A stretch of DNA of 64,000 nt from JAIVJZ01 sp035645695 (GCA_035645695.1 DASQMC010000077.1:9387-73386); one strand, 5' to 3'. Positions 17,607 to 27,023 are shown, counted from the first letter of the stretch. The notes: a model not told the origin generated them from the sequence alone. Translations and numbers: made by a program.

Positions 17607-19361
17607 ATGAAACGCCCGTTGCCCAACCCGTTTAACTTGCTCGTGGCAACCGCGCTCGCAGCTGTCGCCTGCGGCGCGGGCGGTGGTGAGGCGCGGGCGC
17701 AACCCTCGCGCCGCGACGGGGGACGGCGACCCGCGCGCGCCGAACAAAACTCGACGCGCAACGAATCTCTCGCCGCCGCCGCTCTGGCGGAAGGCGTCGC
17801 CGCTCTGGAGCGCGGCGATGCGACGGCCGCCAAAATTTCTTTCGCTCGCGCGCTCGCCGCCAGCCCGCAAAGCGTCGAGGCGCACACCTATCTAGGCGTG
17901 ATCGCGGACGGCGCGGGCGATCTCAGGGAAGCGGAAAAACATTTCGCCGCCGCCGCCGCCATCGCCCCCCGTCTGCCATCGGCGCGTAATAACTACGGCG
18001 CGATCCTCCTGCGTCTGGGGCGCACGGCGCAGGCCATCACGCAGTTTGAAGCCTCTCTGAAACTCGCCCCCGACCAGCCGAGCGCGCTCGTCAATCTGGC
18101 GCAGATACACTTTGCCGCCGCCGCGCCCGACGAACTCGCCCGCGCGCGCTCTCTTTTCGCACGCGCGCAAGCCATCACGCCCGACGCGGCAGTCGCGCGC
18201 GCTCTCGCCGTCATCGCCCTGCGCCTGGGCGACACGGCGGCGGCGAAGAATCATTACCGCGAATATCGAACGCTCGCCGCCGCATCGCGCGCCGCGAACG
18301 TTGCCGCGTCGAATACCGCGGACGTTGCCGCATCGAATACCGGGGGCGTTGCCGCTGGGGGCGACGCCGAAAGTGCCTCGTCTCACGCCGCGCTCGGCAC
18401 TGCGCTCCTCGCCGCCGGACTCGCGGAAGAGGCGGTCGCGGAACTCGCGGCCGCGCACGCGCTTGCGCCTGCCGACGCGGACATAATCGTGAATCTCGCA
18501 CGCGCGCACCTCGCGCGACCTGATATTCCGGCGGCCGGGCGCACGCTCGAAGCGGCGGTCGCGCGCGGGATCACGAGCGCGCCCATCTATGCCGCGCTCG
18601 CGGAGGTTTACGTCAAAAGCAATCACATCGAGAACGCCATCCCCGCGATGCGCCTCGCCATCGAGCGCGACGGCAGCAACGAGGAATATCGCTTTCGCTA
18701 CGCAATGATGTTGACGGAGACGGGCGCGCCCGCCGCCGCCGTCATTCGCCTCAACGAATCGCTGGAAAAATTCCCCACCTCGCCGCGCCTCTGGTTCGCT
18801 CTGGGGCTGGCGCATTTCAAGTCCAGCAAGAACGACGAGGCCGCGCGGGCTTTCACGCGCGTCGTCTCGCTCAATCCGAAGTTCGCCCCCGCGCTCGCCT
18901 ATCTCGGCATGACCTACATCGAACTCGGACGCTACGACGAAGCCGTCAAACTCTACGAGCAGGCGCTCGCCATCGACGCGAGCGCGGGCATCGTCAATTA
19001 CCTCGTCGCCGATGCGCTGCTCAAACAGAACTCCGCCGATATGGCGCGCGTCGAAAGTCATCTCGTGCGCGCCGTGAGGTCTGATGAAACCTTCGCCCCG
19101 GCGCGCCTCGCGCTCGCGAAAGTTCACCTGCGCGACAACCGCTTGACGGAAGCCGTCGCGCAACTCGAACGCGTCGTGCGGCTCGCGCCCGATCTGGCCG
19201 AGGCGCATTATCAACTCGGTCGCGTCTACGGCAGGCTCAAGCGCACGACCGAGGCGCAAACCGCGCTCGCGAATTTCAAACGCCTCAACGAAGCGCAGAA
19301 GGAGCAGGCGCAAAACGAGCGGCGCGAGATCGTGCGCCGTCTCGCCGACGTGCGCTTTTAA
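17607..19361 (+). CDS. Exported TPR-repeat protein, possible receptor partner
   Basis: The 584-residue product has a signal peptide that may be a lipoprotein signal (LVATALAAVACG, possible lipid-attached Cys near residue 22). About ten TPR units follow in two blocks (about 50-220 and 260-570). The linker between them carries a 24-base in-frame repeat (AASNTADV-type) at about 18296-18352. The gene lies 114 bases after the TonB receptor and 21 bases before a GH43 gene. SusD proteins, which cap SusC transporters in Bacteroidetes, are built on a TPR scaffold, so this gene may play an analogous substrate-binding role. That is inference from position and fold type only. Confidence 0.8.
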   Translation: MKRPLPNPFNLLVATALAAVACGAGGGEARAQPSRRDGGRRPARAEQNSTRNESLAAAALAEGVAALERGDATAAKISFARALAASPQSVEAHTYLGVIADGAGDLREAEKHFAAAAAIAPRLPSARNNYGAILLRLGRTAQAITQFEASLKLAPDQPSALVNLAQIHFAAAAPDELARARSLFARAQAITPDAAVARALAVIALRLGDTAAAKNHYREYRTLAAASRAANVAASNTADVAASNTGGVAAGGDAESASSHAALGTALLAAGLAEEAVAELAAAHALAPADADIIVNLARAHLARPDIPAAGRTLEAAVARGITSAPIYAALAEVYVKSNHIENAIPAMRLAIERDGSNEEYRFRYAMMLTETGAPAAAVIRLNESLEKFPTSPRLWFALGLAHFKSSKNDEAARAFTRVVSLNPKFAPALAYLGMTYIELGRYDEAVKLYEQALAIDASAGIVNYLVADALLKQNSADMARVESHLVRAVRSDETFAPARLALAKVHLRDNRLTEAVAQLERVVRLAPDLAEAHYQLGRVYGRLKRTTEAQTALANFKRLNEAQKEQAQNERREIVRRLADVRF

Positions 19362-19382
19362 GCCTTTACGTGGGGAATCGTC

Positions 19383-20498
19383 ATGCAACGTTTATCTCGT
19401 CTTCCGGGCGTCGCTTTCATCGTCATTTGCTCCGGCGTCTTCGTCGCCGCCGCTGTAGCGCGCGCGCAGCAAACGACGGCAATGCCCGCGACGACGAACA
19501 CATACACCAACCCGGTTTACGACGAAGACTTCCCCGACCCGACCGTTATCCGCGCCTCGGACGGCTTCTTCTACGCCTACGCCACGCAAGGATTGGTTGC
19601 GGGAAAGACGCTTAACATACAGGTCGCACGCTCGCGCGACCTCGTGCGCTGGCAACACCTCGGCGACGCGCTGCCGTCCAAACCCGTCTGGGCAAACGAG
19701 ACGCAGAAGTTCTGGGCGCCGCACGTCAGCCAGCACGGCGACACCTTCTACCTGTATTACTCCGCCGACCCGAACACGCTCACGGGTTTGTGCCTGGCCG
19801 TCGCCACGTCGAAGCATCCGCAAGGGCCGTTCACGGACATCGGCAAACCTTTGAAGTGCGGCAAGTCGTTCGTCAACATCGACCCGATGGCCTACGACGA
19901 CCCGCGAACGGGCAAGCGGCTGCTCTACTGGGGGTCGGGCTTCGAGCCGCTGCGCGTGCAGGAATTGGCCGCCGACCGCGTGAGTTTCAAACCGGGCAGC
20001 CGCGCCCGCGAAGTCTTGTTCCCGATCAAAACGGAAGACCCCGCGAACTACCAACGCCTCGTCGAAGGCGCGTGGGTGACCGAGCGCGACGGCTTTTACT
20101 ATCTCTTCTTCTCAGGCGACAACTGCTGCGGCGACAAGGCGCACTACGCCGTGATGGTCGCGCGCTCGCGCTCGGCCGAAGGCCCTTTTGAGACGCTGGC
20201 CGCCGCGACCGGCGAGCCGCAAAGCGTCATTCTGGAACTCAACATGCGCTTCATCGCGCCCGGCCACAACTCCGTCATCCGCGACGCGGCGGGCGACGAC
20301 TGGATCATCTATCACGCGATTGACACGACGAAGCGCAACACCGAAGCCATCGCCGGCGACCGCGACGTGCGCCGCATCATGCTTCTCGACAGGCTCGTCT
20401 ATCGCAAAGGCTGGCCGCGCGTCGAATGGGGCAGCCCTTCGACCCTCGCCAAGCCCGCGCCCGTCGTCGCCGGAGCAGCAGCGGGGGCTAAGCGCTGA
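19383..20498 (+). CDS. Glycoside hydrolase family 43, exported
   Basis: The 371-residue enzyme has a signal peptide (1-29, ending ARAQ) and a five-bladed propeller GH43 catalytic domain. The catalytic-base motif is visible as DFPDPTVI with Asp52. The general-acid Glu lies in LVEGAWV near residue 223, followed by FYYLFFSG. GH43 enzymes are inverting hydrolases active mainly on arabinans, xylans and some galactans or galactofuranosides; the exact linkage cannot be read from sequence. It acts outside the cytoplasm. It lies between the TPR gene and the gal genes and shares the unusual pattern SG..CC...Y with the second GH43 at 24196, so the two enzymes are relatives with probably linked substrates. 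Confidence 0.88.
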   Translation: MQRLSRLPGVAFIVICSGVFVAAAVARAQQTTAMPATTNTYTNPVYDEDFPDPTVIRASDGFFYAYATQGLVAGKTLNIQVARSRDLVRWQHLGDALPSKPVWANETQKFWAPHVSQHGDTFYLYYSADPNTLTGLCLAVATSKHPQGPFTDIGKPLKCGKSFVNIDPMAYDDPRTGKRLLYWGSGFEPLRVQELAADRVSFKPGSRAREVLFPIKTEDPANYQRLVEGAWVTERDGFYYLFFSGDNCCGDKAHYAVMVARSRSAEGPFETLAAATGEPQSVILELNMRFIAPGHNSVIRDAAGDDWIIYHAIDTTKRNTEAIAGDRDVRRIMLLDRLVYRKGWPRVEWGSPSTLAKPAPVVAGAAAGAKR

Positions 20499-20599
20499 AC
20501 GGTCGAGGGTGCGAAACGGGAAATGAAATAGTTCGCACGCTTGGTTAAAATCCGTGCTTTAATTCGTGTTTCACCAAACAGGCTGAGTTCAGGAGCGAC

Positions 20600-20767
20600 A
20601 TGCAACGCAGGCAGATCACTCTCGAAGACGGGCGCTACCTCATCTTTTACACTTTTGAAGATGAGACGGCCGCCCCTTCAAATTCAAATGAGGGCGCGGC
20701 GGAATCCCCCGGACGACCGGCCGAGCCGGACGCGGAACCACAGGCGACGGAGGAGCGGCGTGTCTGA
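20600..20767 (+). CDS. Small conserved-looking 55-aa protein coupled to galT
   Basis: A short gene in a different frame from galT begins at ATG 20600 with AGGAGCG just upstream. It encodes 55 residues: an ordered-looking first half (MQRRQITLEDGRYLIFYTF) and an acidic, Pro/Ala/Glu-rich second half. Its stop TGA at 20765-20767 overlaps the galT GTG start at 20760, so the two are probably translationally coupled. The good ribosome site, codon pattern and tight overlap argue for a real gene. I do not know its function; it could be a regulator or stabiliser of GalT, or only a coupling cistron. Confidence 0.7.
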   Translation: MQRRQITLEDGRYLIFYTFEDETAAPSNSNEGAAESPGRPAEPDAEPQATEERRV

Positions 20768-21818
20768 ACTTCGCTGGAATCCTTTGATGGGCGAATGGGT
20801 GGCGACGGCCACCCACCGGCAGACGCGCACCTTCCTGCCGCCCGCGGACTTCTGCCCGCTCTGCCCCACGAAACCCGGCGGCTTCCCCACGGAAATCCCC
20901 GAACCCACTTACGAAATCGTCGCCTTCGAGAACCGCTTCCCCAGCCTGCAATCCGAACCGCCCGCGCCCGCCGTCGAAGCCACGGAACTCTACCCCGTGC
21001 GTCCCGGCATCGGCGTCTGCGAGGTGCTCGTCTACACGCCGCGTCACGATTCGACGCTCGCGCGTGAACCCGTCGAACAGATTTACAAACTCGTACAAGT
21101 CTGGACGGATCGCTTCCGCGAACTCTCAAAGCACGAGTTCGTCGAATACGTCTTCATCTTCGAGAACAAGGGCGAGGCCATCGGCGTCACGCTGCACCAC
21201 CCGCACGGGCAGATTTACGCCTACCCGTTCATCCCGCCGCGCGTGGAACGCGAACTCGAACAGTCGCGCGCGCACAAGGAGGCCACGGGGCGCTGCCTGC
21301 TCTGCGACATCGCGGCCGGTGAGAAAACGGACGGCCGCCGCATCGTCGCGGAGAACGATTCTTTCACGGCCTACATCCCGTTCTTCGCGCGCTACCCTTA
21401 CGAAGTTCACATCGCGAGCGCGCGCCACCTGCAAGCCCTGACCGACATGAGCGACGCCGAGGGGCGCGACCTCGCCGCCATTCTCAAGACCGTCCTCGCC
21501 GCTTACGATAAACTCTTCGACCTCTCGTTCCCCTACATGATGGTCTTGCACCAGCGTCCCACGGACGGCGGCGACTACGACTACTATCATTTCCACGTCG
21601 AGTTTTATCCGCCGCTGCGCACGGCGACGAAGTTGAAATATCTCGCGGGCAGCGAGTCGGGCGCGGGGCTGTTCATCAACGACACGCTCGCCGAAGACAA
21701 GGCCGCCGAACTGCGCGCGCACGTCGTTCCGGTCGTCTGGGAAGCGGCGCGGGCGGGCGAGGGAACAACGGCCGCGACGACGGGCGCGAAGCCTTTAGAG
21801 GAGGCGGGCGATGATTGA
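20760..21818 (+). CDS. galT: Galactose-1-phosphate uridylyltransferase
   Basis: The enzyme exchanges UMP between UDP-glucose and galactose-1-phosphate in the Leloir pathway. The 352-residue product shows the active-site motif HPHGQ at residues 147-151, with His149 as the expected nucleophile that carries UMP. It also shows metal-binding CxxC pairs (CPLC near residue 36 and CLLC near 179) and a C-terminal HFHVEFYPP motif. The start is GTG at 20760, preceded by GGAGGAG. The longer frame reaching back to 20541 is the shadow of the overlapping 55-aa gene. Its end overlaps galK by 8 bases, so galT and galK are coupled. Confidence 0.95.
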   Translation: MSELRWNPLMGEWVATATHRQTRTFLPPADFCPLCPTKPGGFPTEIPEPTYEIVAFENRFPSLQSEPPAPAVEATELYPVRPGIGVCEVLVYTPRHDSTLAREPVEQIYKLVQVWTDRFRELSKHEFVEYVFIFENKGEAIGVTLHHPHGQIYAYPFIPPRVERELEQSRAHKEATGRCLLCDIAAGEKTDGRRIVAENDSFTAYIPFFARYPYEVHIASARHLQALTDMSDAEGRDLAAILKTVLAAYDKLFDLSFPYMMVLHQRPTDGGDYDYYHFHVEFYPPLRTATKLKYLAGSESGAGLFINDTLAEDKAAELRAHVVPVVWEAARAGEGTTAATTGAKPLEEAGDD

Positions 21819-22992
21819 CGCGGCGGCGCTCCGGCGTGCTTTTCGAGATGTGTACGGCGCGGCGGATAAAGCCCCGCGCCTGTTTCGCGCGCCCGGCCGC
21901 GTCAATTTGATCGGCGAGCACACGGACTATAACGACGGCTTCGTGCTCCCGATGGCTATCGACCGCGAGACGTGCGTTGCCGCCGCGCCCCGCCCCGACC
22001 GGCGCGTGCGCGTCTTCTCCATGAATCTGGACGAGCACGCAGAGTTTGACCTCGACCAGCCGGGCGAACGCGAGCGCGGCATCTGGCTCGACTACATCGA
22101 AGGCGTCGCGCGCGCGCTCGAACGCCGCGGCGTGCGGCTCAGCGGCGCCGACCTCGTCATCAATTCGGACGTGCCGGTCGGCGCGGGGCTTTCGTCCTCC
22201 GCCGCGCTCGAAGTTTCCGCCGGACTCGCGCTCGCATCAATCGCCGGGGTCGAGGTTGACCGCGTCGAACTCGCGCTCGCCGGGCAGGAAGCGGAACACA
22301 CATATGTCGGCGCGAAGGTCGGCATCATGGATCAATTCATCGCCGCGCTCGGCCGCGCCGGTCACGCGCTGCTGATCGATTGCCGCACGCTCGAAACCGA
22401 GGCCATCCCGGTTGACACAACCGAGACGCTCGTCGTCATCTGCGATACGCGCGTGAAGCACGAGTTGAGCGCGTCGGAATACAACACGCGGCGCGCGGAG
22501 TGTGAGCAGGGCGTCGAGTTGCTCGGACGCGCCGGGCTCGAAGGCATCCGCGCTCTGCGCGACGTGAGCGAGGCGGATTTCGAGCGTTACGGCCACGCGC
22601 TGCCCGACGTGGTCGGGCGACGCTGTCGCCACGTCGTGACGGAGAACGCGCGGACGCTCGCCGCTGCCGACGCGCTCAAGGGCGGGCGGCTTGAAGAGAT
22701 GGGCAGGCTGATGATCGCCAGCCACGAATCGCTCAGCCGCGACTACGAAGTAAGTTGCCGCGAACTCGACGCGCTCGTCCGCATCGCCCTGTCGCTCGCG
22801 CCCGCTACGCTCGGCGCGCGCATGACGGGCGGCGGCTTCGGCGGATGCACCGTCAACCTCGTCCGCCGCGATGCACTCGAAAGTTTCAGCCGGACGGTCG
22901 AGCGGGAATACACCGCCGCCACCGGCCTGACGCCCGGCATCTACGTCTCCGAGGCGGGCGAAGGAGCGAAGGAGATAAACGATGAAGTATGA
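21811..22992 (+). CDS. galK: Galactokinase
   Basis: The 393-residue enzyme phosphorylates alpha-D-galactose at C1 with ATP, supplying GalT. GHMP-kinase motifs are in place: the galactokinase signature GRVNLIGEHTDYNDG near residue 30, the phosphate-binding PVGAGLSSSAAL near 126, and the third motif GARMTGGGFGGC near 332. The ATG overlaps the end of galT by 8 bases. The last codons (DEV and the stop) lie inside the left arm of a palindromic repeat, so the C-terminus was shaped by that element. Confidence 0.95.
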   Translation: MIDAAALRRAFRDVYGAADKAPRLFRAPGRVNLIGEHTDYNDGFVLPMAIDRETCVAAAPRPDRRVRVFSMNLDEHAEFDLDQPGERERGIWLDYIEGVARALERRGVRLSGADLVINSDVPVGAGLSSSAALEVSAGLALASIAGVEVDRVELALAGQEAEHTYVGAKVGIMDQFIAALGRAGHALLIDCRTLETEAIPVDTTETLVVICDTRVKHELSASEYNTRRAECEQGVELLGRAGLEGIRALRDVSEADFERYGHALPDVVGRRCRHVVTENARTLAAADALKGGRLEEMGRLMIASHESLSRDYEVSCRELDALVRIALSLAPATLGARMTGGGFGGCTVNLVRRDALESFSRTVEREYTAATGLTPGIYVSEAGEGAKEINDEV

Positions 22993-23057
22993 ACGCGGAA
23001 CGATGAAGTAAAAGCAGTTTGTCTTTACATTCATCGTTCAGCGTTCATACTTCATCG
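22980..23057. repeat. Palindromic short-word repeat overlapping the galK stop codon
   Basis: Two 28-base arms (22980-23007 and 23030-23057) pair with a single mismatch. The words are GATGAA and TATGAACG types. The galK stop TGA at 22990-22992 lies inside the left arm, and the LacI gene starts 10 bases after the right arm. There is no T-tract. The same words recur at 45840-45923. Confidence 0.85.
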
Positions 23058-23067
23058 TTCAGCCAAC

Positions 23068-24144
23068 ATGCGTATCAAAGACGTGGCGCGGGAGGCGGGT
23101 GTTTCGACGGCGACCGTCTCGCACGTCATCAACAAAACGAGGCGCGTGACCGATGAGACGCGCGAGCGGGTGCTCGGCGCCATCGAGAGGTGCGGCTATT
23201 ATCCGAACGCGCACGCGCGCAGCCTCGCTTCGGGGCGCAGCAACACGCTCGGCCTGATCATCTCGGACATCTCGAACCCCTTTTTTCCCGAACTCGTGAA
23301 ATCAATCGAGTGCGCGGCTTTCGAGCGCGGCTACGACGTGATTTTGTCGAACACGAACTACGAGGCCGGGCGCACGTCGAGCTACGTGCAGCGTCTCATC
23401 GAACGCAAGGTGGCGGGCGTCGCGCTGATGACTTCCGAACTCGACACCGCGCTCGTCGGCGAACTGGCGCGGCGGCGCGTCTGCGTCGTCTTCCTCGATC
23501 TCGGAAGCGCGGGGCAGTGCATGAACAACATCGTCGTGGATTACGAGAAAGGGATCGAGGAGGCCATCGCGCACCTCGTCGCGCTCGGGCATCGCGAGAT
23601 CGCTTTCGTCGGCGGGCCGCGCCACCTGCGCTCGGCCATGAAGCGGCTGGATGCCTTTCGCGCCTCGCTCGCGCGTCACCTGCCCGCAACCGAGCCGCAG
23701 GTGTACGAAGGCGATTTCAAACTCGACGGCGGGCGGCGCGCGGCGCGTGCGCTCGTGGAAGGCGCGGGAGAGATGCCGACCGCCGTGCTCGCGGCCAACG
23801 ATATGATGGCGCTCGGGCTAATGCAGGAGTTTCGCGAGCGCGGCGTCGAAGTGCCGGGCGACGTGTCGGTCGTCGGCTTTGACGACATCGCCTTCGCCGG
23901 GCTTGCCGCGCCGCCCTTGACGACCGTCAGCCTGCCGCGCGAAGAACTCGGCCGCCGCGCCGTCGAAGCGCTCATCGCCAGCGTCGAGCACTCGGAGCAT
24001 CAGGGGACGGACATACACGTCGCGACGCACCTCGTCACGCGCGCCTCGACCGGCCGCGCGCCGGTGCGCTTCGCCGGAGGCGGCCGCGCCGGTGCCGGTA
24101 TAGACACGCGGCGCGGCGGCGCAATTCCGGCGAGCGACCTTTGA
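23068..24144 (+). CDS. LacI/GalR-family transcriptional regulator
   Basis: The 358-residue protein begins with a typical LacI helix-turn-helix (MRIKDVAREAGVSTATVSHV) and hinge helix to about residue 58. A type-I periplasmic-binding-protein-like effector domain follows, with motifs such as GLIISDISNPFF and SVVGFDDIAFA. It would bind a palindromic operator and respond to a sugar or sugar phosphate. It lies in the middle of the sugar locus, directly after galK, so it most likely controls this locus. The operator-like palindromes at 13484-13511 are the best candidate site. The upstream gap is filled by a palindromic repeat and lacks a clear ribosome site. Confidence 0.92.
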   Translation: MRIKDVAREAGVSTATVSHVINKTRRVTDETRERVLGAIERCGYYPNAHARSLASGRSNTLGLIISDISNPFFPELVKSIECAAFERGYDVILSNTNYEAGRTSSYVQRLIERKVAGVALMTSELDTALVGELARRRVCVVFLDLGSAGQCMNNIVVDYEKGIEEAIAHLVALGHREIAFVGGPRHLRSAMKRLDAFRASLARHLPATEPQVYEGDFKLDGGRRAARALVEGAGEMPTAVLAANDMMALGLMQEFRERGVEVPGDVSVVGFDDIAFAGLAAPPLTTVSLPREELGRRAVEALIASVEHSEHQGTDIHVATHLVTRASTGRAPVRFAGGGRAGAGIDTRRGGAIPASDL

Positions 24145-24195
24145 AAGTTACGAAATCCGAAGATCATTTTTGTCTGGAACGAAGGGCAATCCAAG

Positions 24196-25863
24196 ATGCA
24201 AAAAACAGAACTCAAATCTTCACGGCGCGTGCGAGCCATGAGATCGGCGCTCGGCCGCGCGGCCTTCTACGTCGCGCTCCTGTCGGTCTTCGCGGGCGGC
24301 GCGGCGGCGCAGTCGCGGGCTGTTTACACTAACCCCGCGCTCGCGGGCGATTATCCCGATCCGTCCGTGATCCGCGTCGGCCAGGACTACTGGGCGACGG
24401 CCACTTCTTCGGAATGGGCGCCGGAATTTCCCATCCTGCATTCGCGCGATCTCGTCAACTGGCGGGTCGTCGGCGCGGTCTTTCAGAAGCGTCCCGCGTG
24501 GTCGGTCGGCAACTACTGGGCGCCGGAAATCGCCGAGGATCGCGGCCGCTTCTACATCTACTACACGGCGAAGAAGAAGGACGGCCCGCTCTGCGTCGCC
24601 GTCGCGACGGCGCGCCGCCCGCAGGGGCCGTACACGGATCATGGTCCGCTCGTCTGTCAGGAAGTCGGTTCGATTGACGGCTTTCACATCCGCGACGAAA
24701 ACGGGCAGCGGTATCTGTTGTGGAAAGAGGACGGCAATAGCCGCAGCGTGCCGACGCCCATCTGGGCGCAGCCGCTCTCGCCAGACGGCACGCGCCTCAT
24801 AGGCGAGAAGCAAGAGTTGATTCGCAACGATCAGGCGTGGGAGAAACACGCGTCGCTGCCTTACGGCGACCTGGTCGAAGGCCCCGCGTTGGTGCGGCGC
24901 GACGGGTGGTTCTACATGTTCTATTCGGGCAACTTCTGCTGCGCGCGCGAGTGCAACTACCAGATCGGCGTCGCGCGCTCGCGGAAACTCTTGGGGCCGT
25001 GGGAGAAGAATCCCGCGAACCCGATCATGCGCGGCAACGACACGTGGAAGTGTCCCGGCCACGGCACCGTCGTCACCGACGCGCGCGGGCGCGACTACAT
25101 GCTGTATCACGCGATGGACGCGAAGGATTTCGTCTACGTCGGGAGACAGGCGTTGCTCGACGAGGTGCGCTGGGGCGCGGACGGGTGGCCGACGATCAAT
25201 CAGGGACGCGGGCCTTCGGCGCGCGCCGCCTCGCCGCACGGCTTCAACGAACGCAACGCCGAACACTTTTTCTTTGACGATTTCACCGCGACCAAGTTGC
25301 AACCCGGCTGGCAGTGGCCGCAGTCGAACGAACCCCTGATGCGTACAGGGGGCGCGGGCGGCGGTCGCCTCATCCTCTCGCCGACCGTGGCGCAAGGAGC
25401 GAACCCCCTCGGCGCGGTCGTCGCGCGCTTGACGACCACAGGAGACTACGATGCCACCGTGCTCGTCGATGCGCGGGGCATGAAGGAAGGCGCGGTCGCG
25501 GGAATCGCCGCCTACGGCGACGCCGAGAACGCGCTCGGCGCGGCAACCGACGGGCGCGGAAACGTCGTCCTCTGGCGGCGCGAAAAGAACGAACAGAAGG
25601 TCGTGTCCACGATTGTAAACGCCGTGCGGTCGCCGCTCGTCCATTTGCGCATGACGGCCGACGATGGGCGCAGGTATCGTTTCGCGGTGAGCGAGGATGG
25701 AAACCGCTGGCGCAACATCGGCGACGAGATGAACGGCGAATACCTGCCGCCGTGGGACAGGGGCGTGCGCGTCGCGCTCACGGCGGGCGGCGCAGCGGAT
25801 GCGTCCGCCAAATTTGAATGGCTGAGGATCGCGCCGTCGCGCAAGGCGAGAGCGACGCGCTGA
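24196..25863 (+). CDS. Glycoside hydrolase family 43 with C-terminal beta-sandwich domain, exported
   Basis: The 555-residue enzyme has a basic N-terminus and signal peptide (to about residue 39, GGAAAQ). The GH43 propeller covers about 42-350. The base motif DYPDPSVI gives Asp55, and the acid Glu lies in LVEGPALV near residue 230. The C-terminal 180 residues form a separate beta-sandwich (FFDDFTATKLQPGWQWP onward), like the accessory domain of family-43 xylosidases/arabinofuranosidases that helps shape the active site. It shares the SGNFCC...Y pattern with the GH43 at 19383. It follows the LacI gene and precedes the sugar ABC genes. Substrate is probably an arabinose- or galactose-containing glycan. 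Confidence 0.88.
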   Translation: MQKTELKSSRRVRAMRSALGRAAFYVALLSVFAGGAAAQSRAVYTNPALAGDYPDPSVIRVGQDYWATATSSEWAPEFPILHSRDLVNWRVVGAVFQKRPAWSVGNYWAPEIAEDRGRFYIYYTAKKKDGPLCVAVATARRPQGPYTDHGPLVCQEVGSIDGFHIRDENGQRYLLWKEDGNSRSVPTPIWAQPLSPDGTRLIGEKQELIRNDQAWEKHASLPYGDLVEGPALVRRDGWFYMFYSGNFCCARECNYQIGVARSRKLLGPWEKNPANPIMRGNDTWKCPGHGTVVTDARGRDYMLYHAMDAKDFVYVGRQALLDEVRWGADGWPTINQGRGPSARAASPHGFNERNAEHFFFDDFTATKLQPGWQWPQSNEPLMRTGGAGGGRLILSPTVAQGANPLGAVVARLTTTGDYDATVLVDARGMKEGAVAGIAAYGDAENALGAATDGRGNVVLWRREKNEQKVVSTIVNAVRSPLVHLRMTADDGRRYRFAVSEDGNRWRNIGDEMNGEYLPPWDRGVRVALTAGGAADASAKFEWLRIAPSRKARATR

Positions 25864-25872
25864 GGGTCGCCG

Positions 25873-25917
25873 GGGCGGGAAGTCCTGAGACGCGACTGCC
25901 CGCCCAACCTGATTTTT
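25873..25917 (+). terminator. Candidate terminator after the second GH43 gene
   Basis: GGGCGGGAAGTC at 25873-25884 pairs with the complement at 25894-25905 with one mismatch, followed by AACCTGATTTTT. The T-run is a few bases away from the stem, so it may be partial. Confidence 0.5.
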
Positions 25918-25987
25918 GGCTCAGGCACGAAATAAAAGCACGGGCGGCGGATAGGCGCCTGCCCCCACAAAACATTCGAGGTGAAAA

Positions 25988-27019
25988 ATGAAATCAACAG
26001 TCGGTGGGCGAAAGCCGTTGGCGGTCTTGGCGATGTTGTTGTTGGCGCTCGCGCTCGCGCTGGTCGGTTGTCGCAAGGAGAGCGGTAGCGGCGGCGGCGC
26101 GGCCGGTGGCAGCGGCGGCGCTTCGGGTGGCGGACAGGGCGGCGGCAAAAAAGTGATCGGCTTCTCGCAGATGGAGATGGACGGGCCGTGGCGCATCGCC
26201 GAGACCGAGAGCATCAGGAGCGAGGCGTCGAAGCAGCCCGGCAAGTATGATCTGCGCGTGACGGTGGCGCAGGGCGACACGGCCAAGCAGGCCGCGAACG
26301 TCGAAGACCTCGTGGCGCAGCGCGTCGATGCCATCTTCCTCGCGCCGCGCGAGACGGTCGGCTTCGAGCAGGCGCTCACGGCGGCGAAGAACGCGAACAT
26401 CCCCGTCATTCTCGTTGACCGCGAGGCGGCGGGCACGGCGGGCGAGGATTTCGTCACCGTGCTCAAGTCGGACTTCATCAGGCAGGGGCAACGCGCCGCC
26501 GAGTGGCTCGCCACGGCGTCGAACGGCAAAGCCAGCATCGTGGAACTGAGCGGCACGAGCGGCGCATCCGTCACGGCGGATCGCGGCAAGGGCTTCCGCG
26601 ACGAGATCGCCAAGCACCCGGAGATGAAGATCATTCAATCGCAGACCGGCGACTTCAATCGCGCCAAGGCGCGCGACGTGATGCAGAACATCATTCAGGC
26701 GCGGGGCAAAGAGATCACGGCCGTCTACGCGCACAACGACGAGATGGCGCTCGGCGCGATTCAGGCGCTCGAAGCCGCGAACATGAGGCCGGGCACGGAC
26801 GTTTTGATCGTCTCCGTTGACGGGCAGAAGACGGCGCTGCAAGCCATCCTCGACGGCAAGATGAACGTGACCATCGAATCAAACCCGCGCTTCGGGCCGC
26901 TGGCCTTCGCCACGCTCGAAAAATTCTGGGCGGGCGAAAAACTGCCGCCCATCGTCGGCATCGAAGACCGCCTCTTCGATAAGACGAACGCGGCGCAGTT
27001 TTTGAACGAAGCGTACTGA
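25988..27019 (+). CDS. Sugar ABC transporter substrate-binding lipoprotein
   Basis: The 343-residue protein has a lipoprotein signal (LLLALALALVGC, lipid-attached Cys near residue 28) and a Gly/Ser-rich linker. A type-I periplasmic binding protein of the ribose/galactofuranose class follows (KVIGFSQMEMDGPWRIAE...). Phrases such as VTADRGKGFRDEI and AVYAHNDEMALGA are typical of the YtfQ/RbsB group. It would capture a monosaccharide in the periplasm and deliver it to the permeases at 28785 and 31540. GAGGTG lies just before ATG 25988. A long heptamer palindrome separates it from the ATPase gene, which could favour higher expression of the binding protein. Confidence 0.9.
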   Translation: MKSTVGGRKPLAVLAMLLLALALALVGCRKESGSGGGAAGGSGGASGGGQGGGKKVIGFSQMEMDGPWRIAETESIRSEASKQPGKYDLRVTVAQGDTAKQAANVEDLVAQRVDAIFLAPRETVGFEQALTAAKNANIPVILVDREAAGTAGEDFVTVLKSDFIRQGQRAAEWLATASNGKASIVELSGTSGASVTADRGKGFRDEIAKHPEMKIIQSQTGDFNRAKARDVMQNIIQARGKEITAVYAHNDEMALGAIQALEAANMRPGTDVLIVSVDGQKTALQAILDGKMNVTIESNPRFGPLAFATLEKFWAGEKLPPIVGIEDRLFDKTNAAQFLNEAY

Positions 27020-27023
27020 GATG

